Part shown: positions 8,410 to 15,379 of the stretch, piece by piece
Position numbering within the stretch: the first letter of the stretch is position 1
Layout: each line of letters starts with the position of its first letter
From: Cristatella mucedo
Lineage: Eukaryota; Bryozoa; Phylactolaemata; Cristatellidae
Length of the DNA: 19,913 nucleotides
Assembly: GCA_009760855.2 (NCBI GenBank)
Contig: WPIO01000603.1
Location: 1 to 19,913, forward strand
Reading direction: 5' to 3'
Position numbers and translations under genes: made by a program
Notes under the pieces: model-generated
Seen by the model: only the letters and a program-made list of their open reading frames with translations
The model's database searches: none
What the model was told of the DNA's origin: nothing

Positions 8410-8624
8410 GACCTTAAGGTCAAGGGAGCGTGTAGTTTTGTATGTACGTATGTATGTATGTATTGTATGCCGGCTCCTGACTTGTGACCTTAAGGTCAAG
8501 GGGGAGTGTAGTTCGTATGTACGTATGTATGCATTGTATGCCAGCTCCTGAATTGTGACCTTACGGTCAAGGGGGCGTGTAGTTCGTATGTACGTGTGTA
8601 TGTATGTATTGTATGCCGGCTCCT
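8410..8624 (+). repeat. tandem repeat of 71-76 bp, three units, at an LTR edge
   Basis: Units begin GACCTTAAGGTCAAGG at 8410, 8486 and 8557 (the third has TTACGG). Each runs through a purine-rich CAAGGGGGAG-like stretch, then TGTAGTT, a (TATG)n run and GCCGGCTCCT. The first 12 bases, GACCTTAAGGTC, are a perfect palindrome. Each unit contains a possible polypurine tract followed by a possible LTR 5' terminus, so it may be a repeated copy of a retrotransposon's PPT/LTR junction. Confidence 0.85.
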
Positions 8625-8920
8625 CTGATGAGCCTGTGATGTGGTGTGGACACAGGCCAGTAACCCGATCGTGGCCAGATAGTGGATTCACCATCTGGGT
8701 CGGCCGGTAAACAGCTGTGGTCCGCCTGTGATGTGGTATGGACACAGGCCGGTAACCCGCTGGTGGGGAGATGGTGGACTGGAGAGTGGAGGAGTGGAGG
8801 AGTGGGGAGTCGAGCATGAGTATGGGCCGAGGGGAGCCGTGCGCTCTTCGGCTCCGTGCGTTGGTAATAAACTGTCGGTGTTAGGCATCGGCTGGCTCTC
8901 TTCTGTGCGAACGAACTACA
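8431..8920 (+). mobile_element. probable LTR (solo or 3' LTR) of a Gypsy-type retrotransposon
   Basis: The right end CGAACTACA (8912-8920) is the exact inverted complement of TGTAGTTCG, which starts at 8507 and 8578 (8431 has TGTAGTTTTG), giving TG...CA termini. A purine-rich tract lies just left of each TGTAG start, as expected for a polypurine tract. An AATAAA polyadenylation signal is at 8866-8871, about 50 bp before the right end, matching an R-U5 layout. The inside contains a direct repeat pair (8632 and 8724). No TGG-type primer site follows at 8921 and no target duplication matches, so a 3' or solo LTR fits better than a 5' LTR. The true left edge could be 8431, 8507 or 8578. Confidence 0.55.
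8632..8759 (+). repeat. 36-bp direct repeats with internal GCCTGTG/CACAGGC hairpin
   Basis: The sequence GCCTGTGATGTGGT, then GGACACAGGCC and GTAACCCG, occurs at 8632 and 8724, 92 bp apart, with two mismatches. Each copy has complementary ends GCCTGTG and CACAGGC that could pair as a 7-bp stem. They lie within the putative LTR, in the part corresponding to U3. A purine-rich GGAGTGGAGGAGTGGGG stretch follows near 8785. Confidence 0.8.
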
Positions 8921-9729
8921 TTGCCAACAATGCCAAGCAATCGACAGCAGCTATGGCAGGGGCCAATACTGCAATCCGTGGCAAATCGACGAGAAATCGG
9001 CTGCACCAGACTCCAATTCTCATTTCGCGTGACATCTCAGTGCGCGCCCACATAATTTTAACCGCTCTGGGCGTTCAATCTCTGGCAATGCATGGCAATC
9101 GACAGCAATGGCCAGGGCAAACATGGCAATCCACTATTCTCCATCGCAAATCGGTGGAAAGTGACTGGGCCAAAATCAAATTGTTCTTACGTGTCGCAGC
9201 AAACTGTTTAAAAGTGCAATCAAATCCTTTCTACCAATCGCGCAAGTTGTTGTGTGCGCCTGCGGGCAAAAGTAGCAGGCCATATGGGCGGACTGCACCC
9301 TAGTTGGCCCGTATGGGTAACTCTTGAGTGCTGAACAGCCAGTGCAAGAAGTTGGCCCGTTCGGGCAATGCCCAAAGGCTTCGACATCTACCTCACGTTG
9401 CTATGTGGTACCTAGCATTGCAGGATTAATCTCTTCGGGTGTAGGCCTGACGGCTTCCCGAAGAATCGTCTGTTTTATCCAGCTTCCTTACATACTAATC
9501 TGCAACTGCCGACTATGGCACATCTTTTTAAGCGGTCCTGAACTGCTACTTCTATGCTACTCACTACCTCAACTGCTCTCCTGACTCTGCTATGCTTCCC
9601 ACTTTCTCTTTGTTGGGTGAGACAAAGTCTGTTGGCTACCGAATGCGTACCGAAAGCCACTTAGGCTGTGAGTGCGCTATAAAAAACTCTCCTGCGTAAC
9701 ACCCACATGGTCTTTATGACTTTGTGGAG
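8921..9729. other. intergenic sequence with a degenerate repeat; no gene recognised
   Basis: Around 8935-9010 and 9080-9160 the motifs GGCAATCGACAGC, AATGGC, GGCAATCC and GCAAATCG recur in the same order about 145 bp apart, suggesting an old tandem duplication. AGTTGGCCCGT occurs at 9302 and 9351. A 191-codon open frame from about 8728 to 9303 crosses the LTR edge and has no recognisable motif, so I do not call it a gene. Confidence 0.45.
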
Positions 9730-10053
9730 TTACTGACGGAGATACATTACATTACATTCTGGGAGCTTGGAGTGGACCAACTTGACCATCAATTTTACAG
9801 CATCGGTATCGTAAACGCCCTGACTAGGAGCAACCTCGAAGGAGATAATGGGAGAGGTAGAGAGTTTAAATCCAGCTTCATAATAAAAATCAAGTAGCAG
9901 TTTTCGAAAGGCAGGCTACCCGCAAATGTTGGTCATAACGGCGACGCTTTCGGTAGAGCCGGATGAGGCAGACTCCACCCATTTTTGTATATCTATGCGT
10001 ACGCTATTTACAACATCGTCTGGGTGGCCACCATTATCTATTTCAGCTGCAAT
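9730..10053 (-). pseudogene. unidentified decayed coding region, main part
   Basis: On the reverse strand one frame is open from 10053 to the TAA at 9730-9732 except for one internal TAG near 9940. It reads IAAEIDNGGHPDDVVNSVRI near its start, KLLLDFYYEAGFKLSTSP in the middle, and SQGVYDTDAVKLMVKL near its end. Composition and periodicity look like a real globular protein, but I do not recognise the family. There is no suitable ATG at the start. The neighbouring frame upstream (10038-10124) also reads like protein and overlaps this one, so a frameshift near 10045 is likely. It could be a dead host gene, an exon or a transposon ORF; chance is not excluded because the longest uninterrupted part is only about 67 codons. 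Confidence 0.35.
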
Positions 10054-10331
10054 CTACCGCTTTCCAATAAGTCCCGGATCTCGCCTAGTGGTGAAAATTT
10101 ATTAAGATAATTCTGCGGAATATATTATTTAAGAGTGTACTAATGATCCGTCAGATTACGTTCTTGCTTCTCGCATCCGTCGAAAGCACAACAATGTAAA
10201 GTAGCTGTTCCGGCGCACCTCTCAGTGGCCTTCCTCCGCACGTGTGCTGTAGCGGGAGCCGCTGTGGGAGCTTGCGTATTCTGACTATTGCTCTGGAGGT
10301 CGCGTATTTTGCTGTTAGCACTACTGCTAGG
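10038..10331 (-). pseudogene. unidentified decayed coding region, upstream parts
   Basis: Two further reverse-strand open stretches lie directly upstream of the frame at 9730-10053. The first (10331-10140) starts after a TGA, has no ATG, and includes KIRDLQSNSQNTQAP and HCCAFDGCEKQERNLTDH, a Cys/His-rich segment vaguely like a zinc finger. The second (10124-10038) includes NYLNKFSPLGEIRDLLESGR and leads into the downstream frame through a probable one-base shift. An alternative frame is also open across 10151-10351, so assignment is uncertain. Confidence 0.25.
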
Positions 10332-10429
10332 TCAACTGCGCCAGCAAACACCTTCGTAAGAGGAGCACATCGCGACTGGTGGAGTTGCCAACTACGCTCC
10401 TGTTTGAGACGGTAATTGTCAACAATTCA

Positions 10430-10485
10430 CACTTCACGACCCAGGTCGTGCATTCGAGTCCTGCAGCAGCCGCTAGTCTTTTGTG
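10430..10485 (+). mobile_element. SINE head fragment
   Basis: CACGACCCAGGTCGTG followed by CATTCGAGTCC (10451-10461) matches the hairpin plus box B of the SINE at 5017-5051, with the loop part shortened. The body after 10480 is not clearly alignable. It is a short fossil. Confidence 0.5.
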
Positions 10486-10721
10486 TGCCCTGACTACTTG
10501 CCTTAGCATGGTCATTATGTGCTTGTGCCAGCTTCCCTCAGGAGTACGCCCTGCTTTTTATTAACCAGTCGTCCTTGCTTCTCTCGTAGCGTGTAGCTGT
10601 GAAGCGCCCGATTAGATTAACGATTAGAGATTCAAGTCCTCTCTGGGCTCTCACTAAAGACCTGTTCATATTACCATAAGGATGAATCCTGTGCGTCCTG
10701 CATCAAGCATTTAGGCTAGAG

Positions 10722-10768
10722 CAAATGTAAAGCGCCTAGAAAGAGATCTGAGGGCGCTTTATCAAGTA

Positions 10769-10805
<37 letters not shown>

Positions 10806-10806
10806 G
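10722..10806 (+). mobile_element. L2/CR1 LINE 3' tail with (ATT)n
   Basis: AGCAAATGTAAAGCGCCTAG and AGGGCGCTTTATCAAGTAC are followed by an (ATT)n tail of about 12 units (10769-10805). Only the last 85 bp of the element is present. The loop of the terminal stem-loop lacks about 10 bases (AAGAGATCTGAGG), while both stem arms are intact. A (GA)n run follows at 10808-10827. The short stretch near 10600 (GAAGCGCCCG, GATTAGAGATTCAAG) looks like another decayed SINE/L2 tail. Confidence 0.8.
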
Positions 10807-10827
10807 TAGAGAGAGAGAGAGAGAGAG

Positions 10828-11740
10828 TGAAAGATGGTTGGCTTACATTTTTGCTCGTCTCACTCGAAAAATTAAAGCTAAGTGGAACTAAAGCTGAACC
10901 GAGTTGATAGAGGCAGCATGCAAGAATTTGCAGCACTACAATCTGTAACGGGTGCCGGAACCACTGCAAGGACATCTGCATCATTAACATGTGGAATTGT
11001 GGACAGTTAAAACCGACGAGGTGGCTGCTTGAGGTGCGCTTCCGTTGGAGATGTAGAGATCGCGGTTGAATGAGAAAGGCATGGGCGTCAGAATGTGACC
11101 AGTAGCCTGTGCCACGGCATCTGAAACTTGGGAGACAACTCGGGATCTCGTGTCTGCCTGCCTGAGTGGCACTCATGGTGTGGCCTCACTGCTCTGGAGA
11201 TGAGGCTCTCTGAGCTTCGGGTTTTTGTATGAAAGTATCTTGCAGCGGTGTGTTGGACGTACAGCGCAACAGACGTGACTGTTCTGTTATAGAAGTGCTT
11301 GTCTAGCCACATTGTGGCAAACCGAAAACAGCTAAACTGTCATCGGTTGCTGTCATGGTGTTGTAATGGTAAACTGTGGCTCTCGGCAGTTTAGTCACTT
11401 CCTTTGGTTAATGATTTTATCAGTTACGCTCAAGTGCGCGACATTCTTTGCCTTCAATGATGTCGTCGCTGCATGCTGATTACTTGCTGTATTGCTTTAG
11501 CTCGCAAAAGGAATCGATACTGGACATTTCACTGATGTTCGAGGTTGGGATTATGTTATAATCCACTCCGTCATAGTAGGAAGGCTGTATTTTAAAGCAT
11601 TAATTTGCAGTCGTAATTTGTCGGAATCGACTCCAGCGGCATTCAAATGTATAGCCATTGACTTTAGGTGATTGGCTGGTGCTGTCCCGTTTTAGACCCA
11701 TACAAAACGTGTGCTTATAAGGGTCTGCTCACATAGAGCC
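10828..11740. other. intergenic sequence, no gene recognised
   Basis: Overlapping open frames on the reverse strand have no recognisable motifs and no conserved neighbour in the window. I see no RNA gene, repeat or LINE homology here. Confidence 0.45.
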
Positions 11741-11875
11741 ATAATAATAATAATGCACTTTGTAAAGCGCCCTCAGAACTCAATCTCTTTCTGGGCGCTT
11801 TAAATTTGCTGCAAACGGAGTGTATAGCGACAGAAGAGCCTTTACGGCTATCACTACCGCTTGCAGTGGCAATAG
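11741..11875 (-). mobile_element. tRNA-type SINE body joined to an L2 3' tail
   Basis: Read on the reverse strand, the SINE body (TTGCCACTGCAAGCGG, GTGATAGCC, AAAGGCTCTTCTGTCGCTAT; 11873-11819) passes into TTTGCAGCAAATTTAAAGCG and the L2 terminal stem-loop, ending in (ATT)n (11741-11752). The body matches 5068-5122 of the SINE at 4990-5143, whose tRNA head carries the Pol III boxes. This copy lacks the head (5'-truncated) but shows the complete 3' end, so the two copies together define a SINE with a LINE-derived tail. Confidence 0.75.
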
Positions 11876-12002
11876 AAAACGAACGAGAGTAGTTATGAGT
11901 TGCCCAAATCCATGCTGTGTGGCGAGCCATCAATGCCGTGCTAGTCCCTGTCGGCTAAATAGTCGAATTAGAAATGCTAAACCAGAGGTCCCAACGATGC
12001 TA

Positions 12003-12075
12003 TATATTGTAAAGTGCCTATAAAAAGATTGAGTTCTCAGAGGGTGCTTTATCAAACGTATTATTACTGTTATTA
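12003..12075 (+). mobile_element. L2/CR1-type 3' tail fragment
   Basis: ATTGTAAAGTGCCTATAAAA, GATTGAGTTCTCAGAGGGTG and CTTTATCAAACGTATTATTA match the L2 terminal stem-loop and a degenerate (ATT)n tail. Nothing upstream is clearly L2 or SINE, so it may be the tail of either. Confidence 0.65.
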
Positions 12076-12580
12076 TGCTAGTCCTTCCGAACTCCTTTCA
12101 AATACCGGTGAAGCCCTAGCCCCGTGTCGCCTGACAAATGCCGCGTGTCGCCCATATCGATAGCTATCGATGCTGCTGCCTTAGTCTGTTAAAGCACTGC
12201 TTTTGTTCAAGCAGACGAAAAGCACAGCTGCCGTAGACGTCTATTTTCGGGGGACTGTGTTGAGCAGTCGAGCTATGCCGGCTGCCTTCCTGGTCGTTGG
12301 CGAACCCTTGCTCGAACGCTTTCTGTGAATGAGCCGTGCCTGTTAAACGACCCTGGCTGCCTTTAGCTAAATTTGCTGCCTGTCCATTCAGCGTTAGTGG
12401 TTTAGCAGAATTACAGGCACGCTTGGCTGATGCAGGTTATGGAAGTTCATGCCGGATGCTGTTTCTTGTCGTCGAGTGACTTTGAAACGAAAATCCTTCG
12501 CCTGCATGCTTTTTTCAGCGTTTATAGCTAATTTCTGAATATCTTGCTACTCGCTGTAGAGTCGAGAGAGAACTTTCTCG
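12076..12580. other. upstream region of the zinc-finger gene
   Basis: No gene is seen. The notable element is a perfect 16-bp palindrome, ATCGATAGCTATCGAT (12156-12171), which contains TATCGATA, identical to the insect DRE core motif. CGTGTCGCC occurs twice just left of it. A weak TATA-like TTTATAGC lies near 12520, about 60 bp before the gene's ATG. Promoter function is inference. Confidence 0.35.
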
Positions 12581-13114
12581 ATGGATGCGGCAGCAGCAGT
12601 CGAAACTGTACGCTCGCTCCTCGCTTGCGGGAAGTGTGGGAAGAAGTTTCTTCACGCTGGCCACCTCAATCGTCACGAGCTCATTCACACTGGCATGAAG
12701 CCGCACGAGTGCGAGCAATGCAAGCGGAAGTTCACTCAGGCGAGCCATTTGAAAGTGCACCGGCTGACTCACACCGGCACGAAGCCGTACGCCTGCGATA
12801 AGTGCGGGCAGTGGTTCTCCCAATCCAGCCATTTGAGAGGTCATCAGCTGACCCACACCGGGGAGAAACGCCACGCCTGCGACGTCTGTGGAAACTGGTT
12901 CGGGCGGTCCTTCCACTTGAAGCTGCACATGAGGACGCACACGGGCGACAAGCCGCACGCATGCAGCGAGTGTGACAGGGGTTTCGCGAGTCCGAGTAAC
13001 CTCCGAGCTCACATGAGGACGCATTCGGGTAAAAAGCATCCTGCAAACGCTCGTGCGCTGGCCTCGATCCGAGTTCTCCGTCGGCAGCAAGTGCAGCCGT
13101 CCCAAATGAGCTAG
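12581..13114 (+). CDS. C2H2 zinc-finger protein, five fingers, probably 3'-frameshifted
   Basis: Predicted nuclear nucleic-acid-binding protein of 177 residues; target unknown. Five tandem Krueppel-type fingers have Cys-X2-Cys-X12-His-X3-His spacing with ligands at C16/C19/H32/H36, C44/C47/H60/H64, C72/C75/H88/H92, C100/C103/H116/H120 and C128/C131/H144/H148. They are joined by TG(E/D/T/M)K linkers, the last being SGKK. The ATG follows an in-frame TAG at 12557-12559 and is the first available start. No intron is visible. After residue 150 the product becomes Arg/Gln-rich and unlike a finger, while the +1 frame downstream encodes a finger end and an acidic tail. This suggests that the present stop at 13112-13114 results from a frameshift or sequence error. 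Finger 3 and part of finger 4 recur inverted at 6478-6612. Confidence 0.85.
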   Translation: MDAAAAVETVRSLLACGKCGKKFLHAGHLNRHELIHTGMKPHECEQCKRKFTQASHLKVHRLTHTGTKPYACDKCGQWFSQSSHLRGHQLTHTGEKRHACDVCGNWFGRSFHLKLHMRTHTGDKPHACSECDRGFASPSNLRAHMRTHSGKKHPANARALASIRVLRRQQVQPSQMS

Positions 13115-13289
13115 TCTGAAAGTGCATAGACTGAACCACACAAGTCAAAAACCAGACTCGTGCTTTATGCGAGCGGGTTCAGCTGTGTTGGATTCGAGCG
13201 GGTACAGCTGTGTGACAGAGTGGGACGACGACGACGGCGCTGACTCATCAGAAGAAGTGCAACTCACGGGTGCCTCATGTGCTTGCTGA
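13110..13289 (+). pseudogene. out-of-frame continuation of the zinc-finger gene: finger end and acidic tail
   Basis: In the +1 frame relative to the zinc-finger CDS, 13110-13289 is open and starts ASLKVHRLNHTSQKP, which is the helix, paired His and linker of a C2H2 finger. It then runs into an acidic stretch, EWDDDDGADSSEEV, and stops at TGA 13287-13289. Just upstream the same frame has a TGA at 13107-13109 and the Cys part of the finger is not intact. It is probably the original C-terminus, now disconnected. Alternatively it could be a second exon, although no clear splice pair is visible. Confidence 0.55.
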
Positions 13290-13544
13290 TGATCCGTGAT
13301 CGCCGGTTCTTCACGATTGAACGTTTGGAGAAGCATCTGCTGATTCGCACTTGGCACAAGACTTGTTGTTCTTTGCGAGAAGATGCATCAGGCAAGAAGC
13401 CTTAATAGGTTTGTTCTGACTGGTGGTGCTGTCAAAGCGAGCAGAACCTGTAGACTGGCATCTGTTCCAAGCAGAACTCGACTGGTCTCTGTGCACAAGC
13501 AGCTGCATCGGTCCCAACTACGAAACTATCAGATTGGGACCATG

Positions 13545-13568
13545 CAGCAGCAGCAGCAGCAGCAGCAG
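13545..13568 (+). repeat. CAG microsatellite, 8 repeats
   Basis: Eight perfect CAG units at the place where the other duplicate has twenty. It is preceded by GATTGGGACCATG and followed by CGGCTGCAGCTTG. Confidence 0.95.
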
Positions 13569-14095
13569 CGGCTGCAGCTTGCTCTTCTGTCTCCTTTGGT
13601 GCTGCTGAGTTCGCTCTGAAAGCGTTTAGCCGTGTCGTTAGTAAAGTACGTGTGAGCGTTCTGCTTCTTATGCTTTTTGAAGCACGAAACACACATTGCT
13701 TTGAGTTGGGAAGGCAACAGTAGTAAATAATAATTAAAAAATGCATGGCCATGCATTAAAACGAGCATTGTCTGGTATAGATTACATGTTCAACCGATGT
13801 TGTGTGCTTATGAACCTTGCTCTCGACAAGAGGCTTCTAGAGTGACGGCTCCTGGGCGGCGTATTAATGTCTTACGGCCAAGTGATTGCATTGCCGACGG
13901 TTAGGGGGCAGTGCACAGCTAAGCAGATCCGTGTGGCAACTGTCTCCCTTTTAGATTCGTAAAAAAGTAAAGAATCCAAGTTCTATAAAAGCATGGTCAA
14001 CTCACTGATGCACAATCCAAAACTGCTCACAGGTCAGCACCTTACCTACTGATCCGTGTGGCTATCTAAATGGTCTGGTTTGGACCAAAGGTTAA

Positions 14096-14360
14096 GGTTC
14101 TGGCCTCGTCAAAGGTCAAGGTAAATGTATTTGATTGAGATCGTGGGCTCGAGCCCCGTGGTATATGTGAAGCGCTTGAATTGAGCTCACTTAGGGTGCT
14201 ATGCAAATATATTGTATTCACTTATTTATAATTCATTTGTATGTCGCCTTTAATCTCTATTCGGGCGTTTAGCATATGCTTCAGGGCTCGAACCCATGAC
14301 TTCGGTCGATAGAAGCGACCACCTTACCCTCTTCCCAAGGACTCATAATGTTCATCTCCC
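14096..14360. mobile_element. tail-to-tail SINE pair, copy B
   Basis: Equivalent to 7470-7735. The forward element (about 14096-14222) has box B-like GGCTCGAGCCCC, and its L2-like tail lacks a few bases (CTTGAATTGAGCTC). The reverse element (about 14224-14360) has ATGGGTTCGAGCCC as box B on the reverse strand, closer to the Pol III consensus than its counterpart in copy A. Confidence 0.55.
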
Positions 14361-14552
14361 TGTCTACAGCTGAGGCAATGCTGCAGATTTGCCGATTTTG
14401 AACTGCAGCGATTCTGTGCCGATTTATCACTGCAGCGGTTCTATGAATATTGATGCATTGATGCACAGTGGGCGGTTTCTTCTCTGCAAAGGGTGTGGAC
14501 TGACTCGGGCTGGTCAGTGGGGCTCTTAGATAAGGCATCCCCCACCCTGCCA

Positions 14553-14700
14553 AAAAAAGCTTGCTGATTTAACAGCCTCGTTCTACGTAGTGGCAGAAGT
14601 GTGCCTTTACCGGCTATCGCCACCTCTTGTAGTAGGCGATACAGAATCGGCCACTGCAAGACTCGAACCCACGAGCACCGCACCTCGCATTGCTCAAACC
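14553..14700 (-). mobile_element. tRNA-derived SINE, reverse
   Basis: On the reverse strand a box B, GGGTTCGAGTCTTGC, is preceded by GGTGCTCGTG and followed by GATTCTGTATCGCC, GGTGGCGATAGCC and GAGGCTGTTAAATCAGC. These match the body of the SINE at 5042-5143. The 3' end runs into a short A-rich/T-rich boundary at about 14550. In the other duplicate the same element is cut off at 8000, so the duplication break falls inside it. Confidence 0.65.
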
Positions 14701-15057
14701 CAGGGCCTACATTTCCGGCAACCGGCGTGCCTTATTTGGAATGGTCAGCCACCCTGGTAGCACTGACTCATAATTAGTCATGCTGATTCGGCCCGATTTG
14801 GGCGAAGCACGGTCTACTTTGTCGATGAGTCTGGGCGATTCGGTTCGGCCCACACAGTTATCTTCGGCCCACGGTCATAGATGGCCTGGAGTAGAGAAGC
14901 GACATCGTGACTCAGGAAAGTCGGCCGTACAGTATTGGCTTTAGAAGACTGCTAGCCATCTACACCCGACGCCCCGAGTCATCCTACTGAGATGGACAGC
15001 CTTGATGCTGCTCGGCACAACTACAAAAAAATATCCCTGTTTTTTCTCAACATCTTT
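14701..15057. other. intergenic sequence, no gene recognised
   Basis: A few GGCCCGAT and TTCGGCCCAC repeats occur at 14790-14870, but I see no open frame with motifs and no element homology until the L2 fragment begins near 15058. Confidence 0.45.
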
Positions 15058-15330
15058 CAAAAAGTTATGTCACTTTTGGGTCCCTTCATTCTTTGGCTCC
15101 AGCCTACCTTTCAGATTTACTCAACCATCAGGCAAAGCATCTTACCGCCCGCTTTTCGAAATCTATCCGTTTACCTATACCTCGTACAAATCTCAAATCC
15201 TTTAAAGACCGTGCCTTTGGTTTGTATGCTCCCAAAGCCTGGAACTCACTCCCGAGATTCGTCGCGACATCCCTTGACTTGCCGACATTTAAAAAGAAGC
15301 TAAAAGACATCTATTTATCACAGCATTTAG
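15058..15330 (+). mobile_element. L2/CR1 LINE C-terminal coding fragment, divergent subfamily
   Basis: The frame from 15093 reads MAPAYLSDLLNHQAKH, then PRTNLKSFKDRAFGLYAP and AWNSLPRF, the conserved end of CR1/L2 ORF2. Relative to the main copy it differs at many positions (for example LKDIYLSQHLVSL at the end). The 3'UTR after about 15330 does not match the main copy, so it may be a sister family or be cut by the LTR element to its right. It is 5'-truncated near 15058, and its coding part is open to its stop. Confidence 0.75.
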
Positions 15331-15379
15331 TGAGTCTCTGTGATTACCCCCGTAGTGTACTGTGTATAGGACCCTCCCT

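Larger units (their letters stand above)
13338..14641 (+). repeat. direct duplicate, copy B (matches 6617-8000)
   Basis: Colinear with 6617-8000 from TGCTGATTCGCAC onward. It begins about 50 bp after the acidic-tail frame of the zinc-finger gene and may represent that gene's downstream flank or 3'UTR. It has eight CAG units (13545-13568), lacks the C14 run, and carries extra short tandem bases near 14424-14465. It contains the tail-to-tail SINE pair (14096-14360). Because zinc-finger sequence precedes it in both copies but in opposite orientation, copy B with its complete gene is the more likely source. Confidence 0.92.

Noticed and set aside
8728-9303. 191-codon open frame as a gene
   Set aside because: It crosses the putative LTR edge, contains low-complexity Gly/Glu/Trp sequence from a purine-rich repeat and has no recognisable domain.
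12515-13148. Long reverse-strand frames opposite the zinc-finger gene
   Set aside because: They are antisense shadows of the finger repeats. The forward frame shows full Cys/His ligand spacing in five fingers.
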